DNA of 64,000 bases from the NCBI RefSeq assembly GCF_003410055.1, contig NZ_QUZK01000037.1, positions 145,281 through 209,280 of the forward strand, given 5' to 3'. Position 1 is the stretch's first letter; each line of letters opens with the position of its first letter. Made by a program: the position numbers and the translations under genes. The notes under the pieces are model-generated. The model made no database searches. It was given only the letters and a program-made list of their open reading frames with translations, and was not told the origin of the DNA. The DNA comes from Wenzhouxiangella sediminis (GTDB lineage: Bacteria > Pseudomonadota > Gammaproteobacteria > Xanthomonadales > Wenzhouxiangellaceae). This document shows, piece after piece, positions 38,253 through 47,808 of this stretch.

Positions 38253-39008
38253 TCAGTCGTTGTTGCCCAGATCCACGCCCTGACCGACGTAGGCGCGGGA
38301 GACCTCGGCGGTCAGGTTGTCGCGGAAGCGCACGGCCGAACCGCCGAACAGCCGGAAGCCGTACTGAGCCTGCTGGACGCGATTGCCGGCGATGAGGGCG
38401 GCGTTGCCGTTGGACGTGCCGATACCGATCGAGTTCTCGCCGACAACCGACATCACGTCGTTATCGACGATGGCGTTGCCCGAGCCTTGCACCTGGATGC
38501 CGGCCGCGAATTCAACGCCTCGCGCGAATCCGGTGCGAAACACGTGGTTGCCGCGAACGGTTGCATTCCACGCGTCGAGAAAGATGCCGTAGCTCCCCGA
38601 CTGGTGAACGTTCATGTTCTCGATCGTGTGACCGATCGAGCAGCCGTCGCAGGCGCTCACGCCCTCGATGCCCCGTCCGAAACACGACACGCTGCCGTTG
38701 CGCACGGTCACATTGGCGACCGCGCCGGTGATGCCAATCCCGACCGTCGGTGCGTCGAGCAGTTCGTTCGGACAATAGCCATCGGCGTTGCCCTGGTTGG
38801 ACAGCGCGAAGCCGTTGAGATCGAGCGTGACGTTACCGGCGTCGACGAAAATCGCCTCGCCGCTGGAGATTCGAACGTTTGCCGGGGCGTCCAGGCAATA
38901 GCGCCCGGGTGCATCGATGGTCGCTGGAAAGCGGGTCAGTGGCTTGCAGTCCGCGTGGGCGGCAAGCGCGGCCAGGGCGGTCGTTACCAGGAGACTGATT
39001 CGAAGCAT
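38253..39008 (-). CDS. Secreted parallel beta-helix protein
   Basis: 251 residues with a signal peptide (MLRISLLVTTALAALAAHA). The mature part resembles NosD/pectate-lyase-like beta-helix repeats: GNVTLDLNGFALSNQG, TVRNGSVSCFGRGIEGV, ATVRGNHVFRTGF, NAIVDNDVMSVVGENSIGIG. It has no CSLREA motif and no FSDRFE ending. Catalytic residues of polysaccharide lyases cannot be identified with confidence, so an enzymatic role is not claimed. Confidence 0.8.
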   Translation of the reverse strand: MLRISLLVTTALAALAAHADCKPLTRFPATIDAPGRYCLDAPANVRISSGEAIFVDAGNVTLDLNGFALSNQGNADGYCPNELLDAPTVGIGITGAVANVTVRNGSVSCFGRGIEGVSACDGCSIGHTIENMNVHQSGSYGIFLDAWNATVRGNHVFRTGFARGVEFAAGIQVQGSGNAIVDNDVMSVVGENSIGIGTSNGNAALIAGNRVQQAQYGFRLFGGSAVRFRDNLTAEVSRAYVGQGVDLGNND

Positions 39009-39095
39009 GACGATGGTCCTCTGATGAAACTCGGGTTCTGAATCTCCTATCGGAGCGCGACGGCCAATCGGCTCATTCCCCGCGACGCTTTCGAT

Positions 39096-40607
39096 TCACG
39101 GGCTGCCTTCGAACCGGTCGGAGAAGATCACCGGGTTGTCGGCTGGCTGAAACTCCACCGCGCCGATATCGCACTGCGCCTCGCCCGACGCATCGCCGTC
39201 GATGGCGCGCGTCTGACCGCGCTGGTCGGTCGCCAGCGTTGCGCCGAAGGCGCCCGCGCACGGACCGACGCTGCCCCCGTCGATGGCGGGACTGCCGCTC
39301 AGCGGAAGGAACGTCTCCAGCATCGCCCAACTGGTGTCGTCGCCGAAGTCGTCGAGCATCGACAGGTTCGGGTCCGTCATCGGCAGATCGTCGGCATGCC
39401 CGGTACACGTGCCGCTGGTGTCGATATTGAAGCCGAGCGAGTTGAACACCGAGTCGGTGCTCGTCAACTTGCATTCCGGCTCCGACTCGGAACCTTCTGT
39501 CCAGACGATGCTGTGGCCGAGCGAGAGCGTGCTTGACTCGCCGATCGAGAAAACGCTGTCGGTCGGCCGTCCGGACAGGTCGTTTCCCACCAGAGTGCTG
39601 AAGAACACACTGGCGGTCGTGTCGAACCGAAGATGGACGGCGTTGCCGAAGTTCGAGCCCGAGTAGTTGCCGGTGAACGTGCTGTTCTCGACGATCAGCA
39701 CGGAGCCGGATATGGCGGAAATGGCGCCGCCGCCGCTATCGGCATTGTTGTCGTCAAACGTGGACGAGGTAATTCGCACGAGGTCGGAGGACCGGAGACT
39801 GAGGGCACCGCCGGCGATCGCACCGTTCGACGTACCTTCCGCGATGTTGCCGCTGAAGACGCTTCGGTCGATCGCGATCGCTCGTACATCATCGGCGTAG
39901 ATGACGCCCCCGCTGAGCCCGGCGGAATTCCCGATGAAGCTCGATTCTTCGATCAGCAGGCTGTCGAGCGGTTCTTGCCCGGGAAATCCCGCAAGGTATA
40001 TGGCGCCGCCGCGACCGGCTGCCGAGTTGTTTTCGAAGCGCGATCGAATCACCTCGAGGCGGGTGATGTCTTCGGATTCGACCGGCAGCTGCACGGCGAT
40101 GGCCCCTCCGGGCGCGTCTCCGTTCGTCTGGTTGCCGGCGACTCGAAGTTGCTCGAGGCGGATGGTGCCTCCGCGCTGGATCCAGAGGGCGGCGCCGGGG
40201 ACGGCCTCCGAGCCGTCGGCCAGCGTCAGGAGTCTGATCTCGACGTCGTGCGTATCGTCGGGCGCGTTGATGATGAAGATCGAGCTCGCGCCCTGGCCGG
40301 AGATGGTCAGGCTGTCGCGACCCGCTCCGAACAGATCGACGCGTTCGGTGATCTGGATGGCATTGCCCAGATTGATCGTGCCGGTCACGCCGATGAAGAT
40401 GGAATCGGTGCCAATGCTGTCTCCGGCGGTGCAGCTGTCGAAGGCCGTGTTCTGGTTGGCCGACTGGATCGCTTCCCGCAGCGAACAGTCGCCGTCCGCA
40501 TTGGCTTCGTCGTCCAGGGTGTTGACCGTGATGAATGCGGCCAGCGCGCTGGCCGGGGCGAAAAGCGCCGATAACAGGGCACATCGAAGGAGGAATGTGT
40601 GAATCAT
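39096..40607 (-). CDS. Secreted CSLREA-domain beta-helix protein with FSDRFE C-terminus
   Basis: 503 residues, clearly related to the protein encoded at 36634. It has a signal peptide (LLRCALLSALFAPASALA), a CSLREA domain (ITVNTLDDEANADGDCSLRE, AIQSANQNTA), beta-helix turns (NNSAAGRGGAIYLAGF, GNSAGLSGGVIYADDV) and the shared ending DIGAVEFQPADNPVIFSDRF followed by EGSP. The ATG at 40607 gives a clean signal peptide. The two proteins probably arose by duplication. Confidence 0.85.
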   Translation of the reverse strand: MIHTFLLRCALLSALFAPASALAAFITVNTLDDEANADGDCSLREAIQSANQNTAFDSCTAGDSIGTDSIFIGVTGTINLGNAIQITERVDLFGAGRDSLTISGQGASSIFIINAPDDTHDVEIRLLTLADGSEAVPGAALWIQRGGTIRLEQLRVAGNQTNGDAPGGAIAVQLPVESEDITRLEVIRSRFENNSAAGRGGAIYLAGFPGQEPLDSLLIEESSFIGNSAGLSGGVIYADDVRAIAIDRSVFSGNIAEGTSNGAIAGGALSLRSSDLVRITSSTFDDNNADSGGGAISAISGSVLIVENSTFTGNYSGSNFGNAVHLRFDTTASVFFSTLVGNDLSGRPTDSVFSIGESSTLSLGHSIVWTEGSESEPECKLTSTDSVFNSLGFNIDTSGTCTGHADDLPMTDPNLSMLDDFGDDTSWAMLETFLPLSGSPAIDGGSVGPCAGAFGATLATDQRGQTRAIDGDASGEAQCDIGAVEFQPADNPVIFSDRFEGSP

Positions 40608-40662
40608 AGTGGTACCTGCTGAGTACGAGATGAGTGGTTGCCTGTGAACTGACGCCGTCTCT

Positions 40663-41784
40663 TCAGGGCAGTGCATCCAGGTTCAGGAAGAAGTTGTCGC
40701 CGACCCAGAAGCCGTCCCAGGGCGGGGATTTCGGCGCGTCGTTGGCCGCGCCCTCCATGGCCACCATGCTCAGCTCGTAGGCGCGGGCGATGCCGTCGGG
40801 CCTGAGTTCTTCGTCGGTGACGGCTACCAGCACGGGCAGGCGCCATTGAACCGGCTGGCCGAGGATGTCGCGCTTGGCGACCTGCCAGGGGCCGCGAACG
40901 GCCACGCTGAGGATTTCCTGGGGCTTGACTTCGCGCTGCCCCCAGTCGCGGTCGTTCGAAAGGTATTGATGGACCGACCTCGAGAGTTGCTCGATGGAAC
41001 CGGGGCCGTCGAAGGACGCAACGTGGCCGGGCCATTCGGCCGATTCGATCCGTGCCTTCTGCTCGGCCTGCTTTTCGCTTGCGGCCTCTTCCACGGCCAC
41101 ACGCAGGCGGCCGAGTTCCGGGTGGCTCGGATCGATCTCCTGGGCGATCTCGATCATCTCCATCGCCTCGGCAAGGCGCTGCTGCTGGATGTTCGCGGCA
41201 AAATCGTCGAGGTCGTCCAGCCTCGAACGAACGCCGTCGACGAGGGTCTGGGCGCTCGCCGATCGCGTACCCGCCAGTTGCTCCAGAAACTCGAACAGGT
41301 CGTGGGCGTTGGCGGCCACCATGTAGTTGGCCTTGTCGACCGACACGCCGGCGGCGTCCATGGCCTCGGTGATGGCGCCGCGCTCTCGGCCGTATCGCTC
41401 GGCGACGTTCTGCATCAGGGGGCGAATCTCCGCGGCCGCCGTTTCGGCGGCTTCGATTCTGTCCAGGCCCTCACTCGCGGCGTCCGGATTGTCGTAGTAG
41501 ACGACGCTGTTGCCGTGGATGGTGTCGAGCACGTCGCCATGCTCGGCATGGAGCGCAATGATCTTCTCGGCGTCGGCCGTCGCGGTGTCATGACCGGCGC
41601 TGTCTTCAGGGTCGTGGGCGCCCTCGGTGTCCCCGGAAGCCGGTTCCTCGACGCCCTCGACCAGGCCGCCGACACGCTCGGCGGCGCTCTTGAGGCGATC
41701 GAGTTGAGCCTGAGTCCCGGGAGACCAGGCAAGGAAGACGATGGATAGGAGCAGGATTGCGAACGTGATTGGTTTCGACGACAT
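40663..41784 (-). CDS. Exported protein of unknown function in the CSLREA cluster
   Basis: 373 residues with a signal peptide (ITFAILLLSIVFLAWSPGTQ, then AQ). The middle is helical and charged (about residues 60-245, for example LDDLDDFAANIQQQRLAEAM and AVEEAASEKQAEQKARIES). The last 120 residues are more mixed, with DRDWGQREVKPQEILSVAVR and a Trp/Phe-rich end (PPWDGFWVGDNFFLNLD). I do not recognise a family. It lies between two CSLREA genes, 55 nt from each neighbour, so co-transcription is likely. Confidence 0.8.
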   Translation of the reverse strand: MSSKPITFAILLLSIVFLAWSPGTQAQLDRLKSAAERVGGLVEGVEEPASGDTEGAHDPEDSAGHDTATADAEKIIALHAEHGDVLDTIHGNSVVYYDNPDAASEGLDRIEAAETAAAEIRPLMQNVAERYGRERGAITEAMDAAGVSVDKANYMVAANAHDLFEFLEQLAGTRSASAQTLVDGVRSRLDDLDDFAANIQQQRLAEAMEMIEIAQEIDPSHPELGRLRVAVEEAASEKQAEQKARIESAEWPGHVASFDGPGSIEQLSRSVHQYLSNDRDWGQREVKPQEILSVAVRGPWQVAKRDILGQPVQWRLPVLVAVTDEELRPDGIARAYELSMVAMEGAANDAPKSPPWDGFWVGDNFFLNLDALP

Positions 41785-41839
41785 GGTTGACTCTCCTTGC
41801 GAATGGTGCAGCGCTTTCAGGTGCCGGAATGTGCTTGAT

Positions 41840-43231
41840 TCAGGGCATCGGGGTGAGTGCGTCGACCGCTCTCAGCTCGATCGCGCCGACATCGCAGTTG
41901 GCGCCCGGCTGCCCCGACGCGTAGTCGACGGGCCGTGTTCGCCCGAGCCGGTCGTGGTCGATCGACGAGCCGTGCAGATCGCCGCAGGCGTATGGCGGAA
42001 CGGCATCGACGGCGGCGTAGTGATAGGGATCCGGCGCGGGAACGGGATAGGCCGATGTCCCGCCGCGGGTTCGGTAGAGGGTCATCTGCGCGTGATCGAC
42101 GTCACCCGGACCGTTGAGTCGGCACGAACCAGTATCGAGCTCGAGGTTGTAGCCCATTGAAGTCAGGCCCCGGGGCTGGCAGACGGCCCACGCGTTTCCG
42201 GGGCGCATCAGGTTGCCGGCCAGCCAGAGCGTGTCCGGGGCGTCGTTGACCAGGGCGGGTGCTGCGCCGCCCCGGTCGTTGTCGACGAGCGTGGAGAACA
42301 GGAGCTGCGATTGCCCGCTCGCACCGGTCAGTTGCAGGACCTGTATGGCCCCGGCGTAAGGGCTGCCGTTGCGCTCGAAAACCGAATTGGCGATGCGAAG
42401 CCGGTCGGCGACGACGAACAAAGCGCCCGATTCCTGCGCGCGATTGCCGACGAACGTGCTGCGGGTCAGGTCGAGTTCGGCCTCGTCCAGCGAGGCGATG
42501 GCCCCGGACAGGCCGCCGAGCGACTGGTTGCCGACAAACAAGCTGTCGGACACGTCGACCCGGATCGGACCGGCGCCGTCGAGCAGGAGTCCGCCGGACA
42601 GGTCGCCGGCATTGCCCAGGAAGTCGACATCGTCCAGGGACAGGCGCAGGGTCTCGCCCACGACGGCCAGCGGGCTGTCGCCGCCCTCGTTGCCTTCGAA
42701 GCTCGAGTGCCGGATCGAGATCGCTCCCACCGGACCGAAGCGCGAGCCGTGCACCTGGATGGCCGAAGCGCGGCTCATCCGGCTGCGGATCGACTTGAAC
42801 CGGACCGAGCGGATGTTGACAGCCGCCGCGGCTCGAATGAACAGGCCCGTTCTCATCTCCAGGTTTTCGAGATCGACACGCGCCTGGCCCGCGGTCACGA
42901 CGTTGACGACCCCGTCTGAGATCGCAAGGCGGTCCCGTCCCGGTCCCTCGATGGCGAGATCGGATTCGATGTAGAGCGGTGATTTCAGGCGGATGGCGCC
43001 GCCCAGCCCGGCGCGAAACCGGATCGTGTCGGCGCCCGGCGTACCGGCCTTGCAGGCGCCGACGGGGCGGTCTGTGTGGGCCGCCTGGACGGCAGCCCGC
43101 AGCGAGCAGGCGCGTCGGTCGATGGTGTCATCCAGCGTGTCGACGGCAATCGTGGCAGCCGCCGCGGGGGCTGCCTGAAGCATCAGCAGGACGAGTCCGG
43201 CGGCGGGCAGAAGGCGAAACATGGACTGCAT
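41840..43231 (-). CDS. Secreted beta-helix protein with divergent CSLREA domain
   Basis: 463 residues with a signal peptide (LLPAAGLVLLMLQAAPAAAA). The N-terminal domain TIAVDTLDDTIDRRACSLRA continues AVQAAHTD, so the CSLREA motif reads CSLRAA. A beta-helix-like region follows (VDFLGNAGDLSGGLLLDGAG, SGAIASLDEAELDLTRSTFV) and a C-terminal part ending CDVGAIELRAVDALTPMP. It lacks the FSDRFE ending of its relatives. It is the first gene of the five-gene minus-strand run. Confidence 0.82.
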   Translation of the reverse strand: MQSMFRLLPAAGLVLLMLQAAPAAAATIAVDTLDDTIDRRACSLRAAVQAAHTDRPVGACKAGTPGADTIRFRAGLGGAIRLKSPLYIESDLAIEGPGRDRLAISDGVVNVVTAGQARVDLENLEMRTGLFIRAAAAVNIRSVRFKSIRSRMSRASAIQVHGSRFGPVGAISIRHSSFEGNEGGDSPLAVVGETLRLSLDDVDFLGNAGDLSGGLLLDGAGPIRVDVSDSLFVGNQSLGGLSGAIASLDEAELDLTRSTFVGNRAQESGALFVVADRLRIANSVFERNGSPYAGAIQVLQLTGASGQSQLLFSTLVDNDRGGAAPALVNDAPDTLWLAGNLMRPGNAWAVCQPRGLTSMGYNLELDTGSCRLNGPGDVDHAQMTLYRTRGGTSAYPVPAPDPYHYAAVDAVPPYACGDLHGSSIDHDRLGRTRPVDYASGQPGANCDVGAIELRAVDALTPMP

Positions 43232-43341
43232 GGCGATTCCCTCGATCAGAAGCGTTTGTCCCTGTCATCGGAAACGCGCAGCGATTCGGATCATCCGGGT
43301 CGGCGACCATGACCTTTGGCCCATGCCCTCGAGTCGTCCTA

Positions 43342-43350
43342 CTGTTATAG
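43342..43350 (+). promoter_or_regulatory. Extended -10 for the RND efflux operon
   Basis: TGTTATAGT has the TG extension and a 5/6 -10 hexamer, about 45 nt before the adaptor ATG. No -35 at normal spacing is seen; extended -10 promoters can work without one. It lies in the 162-bp divergent gap shared with the CSLREA run. Confidence 0.4.
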
Positions 43351-43393
43351 TTCACCAACACACTTGATTGCCCCATCCGAGGCGAGCCGAATC

Positions 43394-44512
43394 ATGAACA
43401 AGACGCTGTCACTTCTGCTGGTTGCGAGCCTGGGGCTTGCGACGGCTTGTGGATCGAAGCAGTCAACCGCCGTGAACGAGGAGAAGGAGGAATCGCCGGC
43501 GGTGCCGGTCGAGGCGGTTGCCGCCCGGCAGGATGCCATCGAGGCCTTCTACTCGGCCACGGCTACCCTCGAGGCCGACGGCGAGGCGGCGGTCGTGCCG
43601 CGCGTGGGCGGCCGGATTACCGCCCTGGAAGTCGAAGAAGGCGATCGCGTTGCTGCCGGCGACGTGCTGGCGCGGATCGACGACGAGCGCCTCCGACTGG
43701 AGCTGCTGCGCGCCGAAGCCGATCTCAAGCGCCTGCGCCAGGATCTCGAGCGCCAGCGCGAAATGCACGAGCGCGACATGATCAGCACCGAGGCCTTCGA
43801 GCGCCTCCAGTATCAGTTCGAGGCACAGCAGGCCGCCGTCGAGCTGGCCCGGCTCGAATTGTCCTACACGGCCATCGAGGCGCCCATCACCGGCGTCGTC
43901 TCCGAGCGCATGATCAAGGTGGGCAACATGGTTTCCACCAGCGAGCCGGTCTTTCGCGTGACGGCGCTCGATCCGCTGCAGGCGACCTTGCACGTGCCCG
44001 AGCGCGAACTGTCGCGCCTGGCCCCCGGTCAGGCGGCCTCCCTGAGCGCCGACGCCATTCCGGGCGAGCGCTTCGTCGGCGTCATCGATCGCATCAGCCC
44101 GGTCATCGACGCCGACTCGGGCACGTTCCGCGTCACGGTGGAGCTTCGCGATGAATCGGGACGGCTGCGGCCGGGGATGTTCGGTCGCTTCGACATCGTC
44201 TACGACCGCCGCGACCAGGCCGTGCTCGTTCCCGTCGAGGCGGTGCTGATCGAGGACGGCGAAGCCTCGGTGTTCGTCGTGGCCGACGGCCAGGCCCAGC
44301 GCCGGGGCGTGGAGGTCGGTTACCGCAACAACGGCGACTACGAAATCGTCGCCGGGATCGAACCGGGCGAGTCGGTGGTCGTGACCGGGCAGGCCAGCCT
44401 CAAGAGCGGGGCCCGCGTGCAGGTGCTCGGCAGCGAGGACGCCGAGCCGCCGCAGGCGATCAGCGAGCAGGCCGTGGCCGAAAACACCGAAGCGGTGGAT
44501 ATCTCGTCATGA
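43394..44512 (+). CDS. RND efflux periplasmic adaptor lipoprotein
   Basis: 372-residue membrane fusion protein. The signal ends in a lipobox (LGLATAC), so the mature N-terminal Cys should be lipidated. A biotinyl-lipoyl-like domain (AAVVPRVGGRITALEVEEGD, RVAAGDVLARIDD), an alpha-helical hairpin (about 105-165), and beta-barrel and membrane-proximal domains follow. The acidic C-terminal tail is long. It links the pumps below to an outer-membrane channel not encoded here. The pump gene overlaps by 4 bp. Confidence 0.93.
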   Translation: MNKTLSLLLVASLGLATACGSKQSTAVNEEKEESPAVPVEAVAARQDAIEAFYSATATLEADGEAAVVPRVGGRITALEVEEGDRVAAGDVLARIDDERLRLELLRAEADLKRLRQDLERQREMHERDMISTEAFERLQYQFEAQQAAVELARLELSYTAIEAPITGVVSERMIKVGNMVSTSEPVFRVTALDPLQATLHVPERELSRLAPGQAASLSADAIPGERFVGVIDRISPVIDADSGTFRVTVELRDESGRLRPGMFGRFDIVYDRRDQAVLVPVEAVLIEDGEASVFVVADGQAQRRGVEVGYRNNGDYEIVAGIEPGESVVVTGQASLKSGARVQVLGSEDAEPPQAISEQAVAENTEAVDISS

Positions 44513-47500
44513 ACGTCATCCGCCTCGCTACGCGCCGGCGGGTGACGATTGCCATGTTCACCCTCGCCGTGCTGCTTTTCGGCCTGGTTTCGCTGTCCCG
44601 GCTCGATATCAGCCTGCTGCCGGACCTGGCCTATCCCACGCTGACCGTGCGCACCGAGTTCGCCGGGGCCGCACCCGGCGAGATCGAGAATCTCATCACC
44701 CGGCCCATCGAGGAAGTCGTCGGCGTCGTCCAGGGTGTGCAGCGCGTGCGTTCGATCTCCCGGACGGGGCAGTCGGACGTCACCCTGGAGTTCGCCTGGG
44801 GCAGCGACATGGATCGCGCCGCCATCGACGTGCGCGAACGCATCGAGCGATTGACCCTGCCGCTGCAGTCCGAACGCCCCCTGTTGCTGCGCTTCGATCC
44901 CTCGACCGAGCCGGTGATGCGCTTTGCGCTCTCGCGCGACACTTCCGAGGCCGCGCGCGAGGCCGACGCCGCCAGCCGCATCCTGCCCGGTGACGAAAGC
45001 GACCAGTTCGCGACCCTGCGCATCCTCCGGCGCCACGCCGAGGAGCGCCTCAAGAAGGACATGGAGTCCATCGAGGGCGTGGCCGCCATCACCGTCTCCG
45101 GCGGCCTGGAGGACGAAATCCAGGTCCTGCTCGACCAGTACCGCCTGGCCCAGCTCGATCTTGACCCCGCCGAGGTCGCCCAGCGGCTGCGCGCCGAGAA
45201 CGTCAATCTCTCCGGCGGTCGCCTGGAGGAGGGCACACGGCAGTTCCTGGTGCGCACCATCAACGAATTCGAAACCGTCGAGGAAATCTCGGGCCTGATC
45301 GTGACCACCCGCGACGGCGAGCCGATCTACCTGCGCGACATCGCCGAAGTGCGCGAGGGCTGGCGAGAACGCGACGCCATCACGCGCGTCGACGGCCAGG
45401 AAATGGTCGAGCTGGCGCTCTATCGAGAAGGCGACGCCAACGTGGTTTCGGTGGCCCGGGCGGTCGAGCGGCGGCTGGGCCGGATCCGCTCCGAGTTGCC
45501 CGCCGACCTCGCGCTGACTCGCGTCTACGACCAGTCGGTCTTCATCCGCAACGCCATCGACGAGGTGGTGCAGGCGGCGTTGATCGGCGGCCTGCTGGCC
45601 ATCGCCGTGCTCTACCTGTTCCTGAAAAGTGCGCGGGCAACGGTGGTCGTCGGCCTGGCCATCCCGGTCTCGGTCGTGGCGACCTTCGCGGCTATGTACG
45701 GCGCCGGACTGACCCTCAACATCATGTCGCTTGGCGGCATCGCCCTGGCCATCGGCCTGCTGGTCGATAACGCCATCGTCGTGCTGGAGAACATCGCCGC
45801 CAAGCGCGAGCAGGGCATGGGACTGATCGAGGCCGCGCGCGCCGGCGCCGGCGAGGTGTCCGGCGCGGTCGTGGCCGCGACCCTGACCACCATCGCCGTG
45901 TTCCTGCCGCTGGCCTTCGTCGACGGCATTGCCGGCCAGTTGTTCCGCGACCAGGCCCTGACGGTCACCTTCGCGCTGTTGGTCTCCCTCGCGGTGGCCC
46001 TGACCCTGATTCCCATGCTGGCCTCACTGGGTGAGCGTACGCGTAACGGCGTCGGCGGGGAGCTGCCGCTCGACGATTCGGACGTGGTGCGGCCCGACGG
46101 GCGGATGGCCCGCATGCGGGCGCGGCTTCAGGGCCTGGTCACGAGCCTTGCCGTGCTGCTTGCCCGCGTGGCCGGGGGCCTGTTCCGCGGGATCGGCCGC
46201 TTGCTGGCCCTGCTGCTGCGCCCGATGGTGGGGGCGTTCAACCGCGGCTACGATTTCCTGTCGCGCGCCTATCCGCGCGTGCTGGAAGCGTCGATGCGCC
46301 GGCGCGGCCGCACCGTGCTGCTGGCGGTCGGACTATTCGCTCTGGCCATGGCGATGGTGCCGCGCCTGGGCATGGAACTGGTGCCCGCCCTCGACCAGGG
46401 CGAGTTCCGCGTCGAGATCGCACTCAGCCCGGGCACCCCGCTCGAGCAGACCGGCGAAATGGTGGCTGGGCTGGCCGCCGTGGCCAGGCAGTGGCCGCAA
46501 GTCGAACGCACCGATGCGCTGGTGGGCACCGGCGATCGCATGGACGCCAACCCGGAAGAGGCCGGCGAGCACCGGGCCACATTCAACGTCGTGCTCAAGC
46601 CCGGCGCCGACGGCGAGGCGGTCCAGGCCGCCCTGCGCGACTACCTGGACGAACGGGCGGGCGTGGACTACACCATCGGCCAGCCGGAGTTGTTCACCCT
46701 CGCGACGCCACTGGAGGTCGAGGTCGCCGGCTACGACCTCGAGGACCTGAGAACCGTCGCCGCGCGGATCGCTGCGGGCATGAACGAGTCGTCCCGCTTC
46801 GACGACGTGCGCTCCTCGGCCGAGCAGGGCTATCCCGAGATCCGGATCCGTTTCGATCATGAGCGTGCTGCGCGGCTGGGGCTGCGGGCCGACCAGATCG
46901 CCGACACCGTCGTTCGCCAGGTGCGCGGCGACGTGCCCACCCGCTACAGCTGGCGCGAGCGCGAGATCGACGTGCGGGTGCGCGTAATCGACGAGCAGCG
47001 GGCCTCGCCCGAGCGTATCGGCCAGCTGGTCGTCAACCCGGGTGCCGAGCGTCCCGTCACGCTCGATGCGGTGGCCGACATCGACGTGGCTGTCGGCCCC
47101 GGCGAGATCCGTCGCGTCGGCCAGCAACGGGTGGCCGTGGTCTCGGCCGACGCCAGTTTCGGCGACCTGGGGTCCGCCGCGGCGGAGGCGAGAGAGATCA
47201 TCGCGGCCATTCCCATGCCGCGGGGTGTGAGCGTGCGCGTCGCCGGCCAGAGCGACGAGATGCAGCGTGCCTTCGGTTCGCTCGTGCTCGCACTGGGCCT
47301 TGCCGTGTTCCTGGTCTACCTGGTCATGGCCTCGCAGTTCGAATCGCTGCTGCACCCCTTCGTGATTCTCCTGACCATTCCGCTGGCGCTCACCGGCGCG
47401 GTCTTCGCGCTGTGGCTGACCGGCACCACGCTGTCCGTCGTGGTCTTCATCGGGGTGATCATGCTCGCCGGCATTGTCGTCAACAACGCGATCGTGCTGG

Positions 47501-47808
47501 TCACTCGCATCAACCAGTTGCGTGCCGAAGGCATGCCGCGCGAGACGGCCATCGTCGAGGCCGGGCGCGCTCGCTTGCGGCCGATCGTGATGACTACGCT
47601 GACCACCGTTCTGGGCCTGCTTCCGCTGGCAATAGGCCTCGGCGAAGGGTCCGAAATGCGCGCGCCCATGGCGATCGCGGTCATCGGCGGCCTGTTGCTT
47701 TCGACGGCCCTGACCCTGGTCGTGATTCCCGTGGTCTACAGCCTGCTCGACCGGCGCCGCACGGCGGCCGACGACGGCACGGCTCGGGAAGCGGTGACGG
47801 CATCATGA
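44509..47808 (+). CDS. RND efflux transporter, inner-membrane pump 1
   Basis: 1099-residue AcrB-type pump with 12 transmembrane segments and two large periplasmic loops. The proton-relay region in the fourth segment is GGIALAIGLLVDNAIVVLEN, with one Asp kept and the second replaced by Asn. The central linker between the halves (about residues 515-590) is longer than usual, with extra hydrophobic/basic helices (ARMRARLQGLVTSLAVLLAR). It overlaps both neighbours by 4 bp. The substrate is unknown. Confidence 0.92.
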   Translation: MNVIRLATRRRVTIAMFTLAVLLFGLVSLSRLDISLLPDLAYPTLTVRTEFAGAAPGEIENLITRPIEEVVGVVQGVQRVRSISRTGQSDVTLEFAWGSDMDRAAIDVRERIERLTLPLQSERPLLLRFDPSTEPVMRFALSRDTSEAAREADAASRILPGDESDQFATLRILRRHAEERLKKDMESIEGVAAITVSGGLEDEIQVLLDQYRLAQLDLDPAEVAQRLRAENVNLSGGRLEEGTRQFLVRTINEFETVEEISGLIVTTRDGEPIYLRDIAEVREGWRERDAITRVDGQEMVELALYREGDANVVSVARAVERRLGRIRSELPADLALTRVYDQSVFIRNAIDEVVQAALIGGLLAIAVLYLFLKSARATVVVGLAIPVSVVATFAAMYGAGLTLNIMSLGGIALAIGLLVDNAIVVLENIAAKREQGMGLIEAARAGAGEVSGAVVAATLTTIAVFLPLAFVDGIAGQLFRDQALTVTFALLVSLAVALTLIPMLASLGERTRNGVGGELPLDDSDVVRPDGRMARMRARLQGLVTSLAVLLARVAGGLFRGIGRLLALLLRPMVGAFNRGYDFLSRAYPRVLEASMRRRGRTVLLAVGLFALAMAMVPRLGMELVPALDQGEFRVEIALSPGTPLEQTGEMVAGLAAVARQWPQVERTDALVGTGDRMDANPEEAGEHRATFNVVLKPGADGEAVQAALRDYLDERAGVDYTIGQPELFTLATPLEVEVAGYDLEDLRTVAARIAAGMNESSRFDDVRSSAEQGYPEIRIRFDHERAARLGLRADQIADTVVRQVRGDVPTRYSWREREIDVRVRVIDEQRASPERIGQLVVNPGAERPVTLDAVADIDVAVGPGEIRRVGQQRVAVVSADASFGDLGSAAAEAREIIAAIPMPRGVSVRVAGQSDEMQRAFGSLVLALGLAVFLVYLVMASQFESLLHPFVILLTIPLALTGAVFALWLTGTTLSVVVFIGVIMLAGIVVNNAIVLVTRINQLRAEGMPRETAIVEAGRARLRPIVMTTLTTVLGLLPLAIGLGEGSEMRAPMAIAVIGGLLLSTALTLVVIPVVYSLLDRRRTAADDGTAREAVTAS

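Noticed and set aside
38253..39008. Calling the beta-helix protein a pectate or polysaccharide lyase
   Set aside because: The fold pattern fits, but no catalytic residue set could be recognised.
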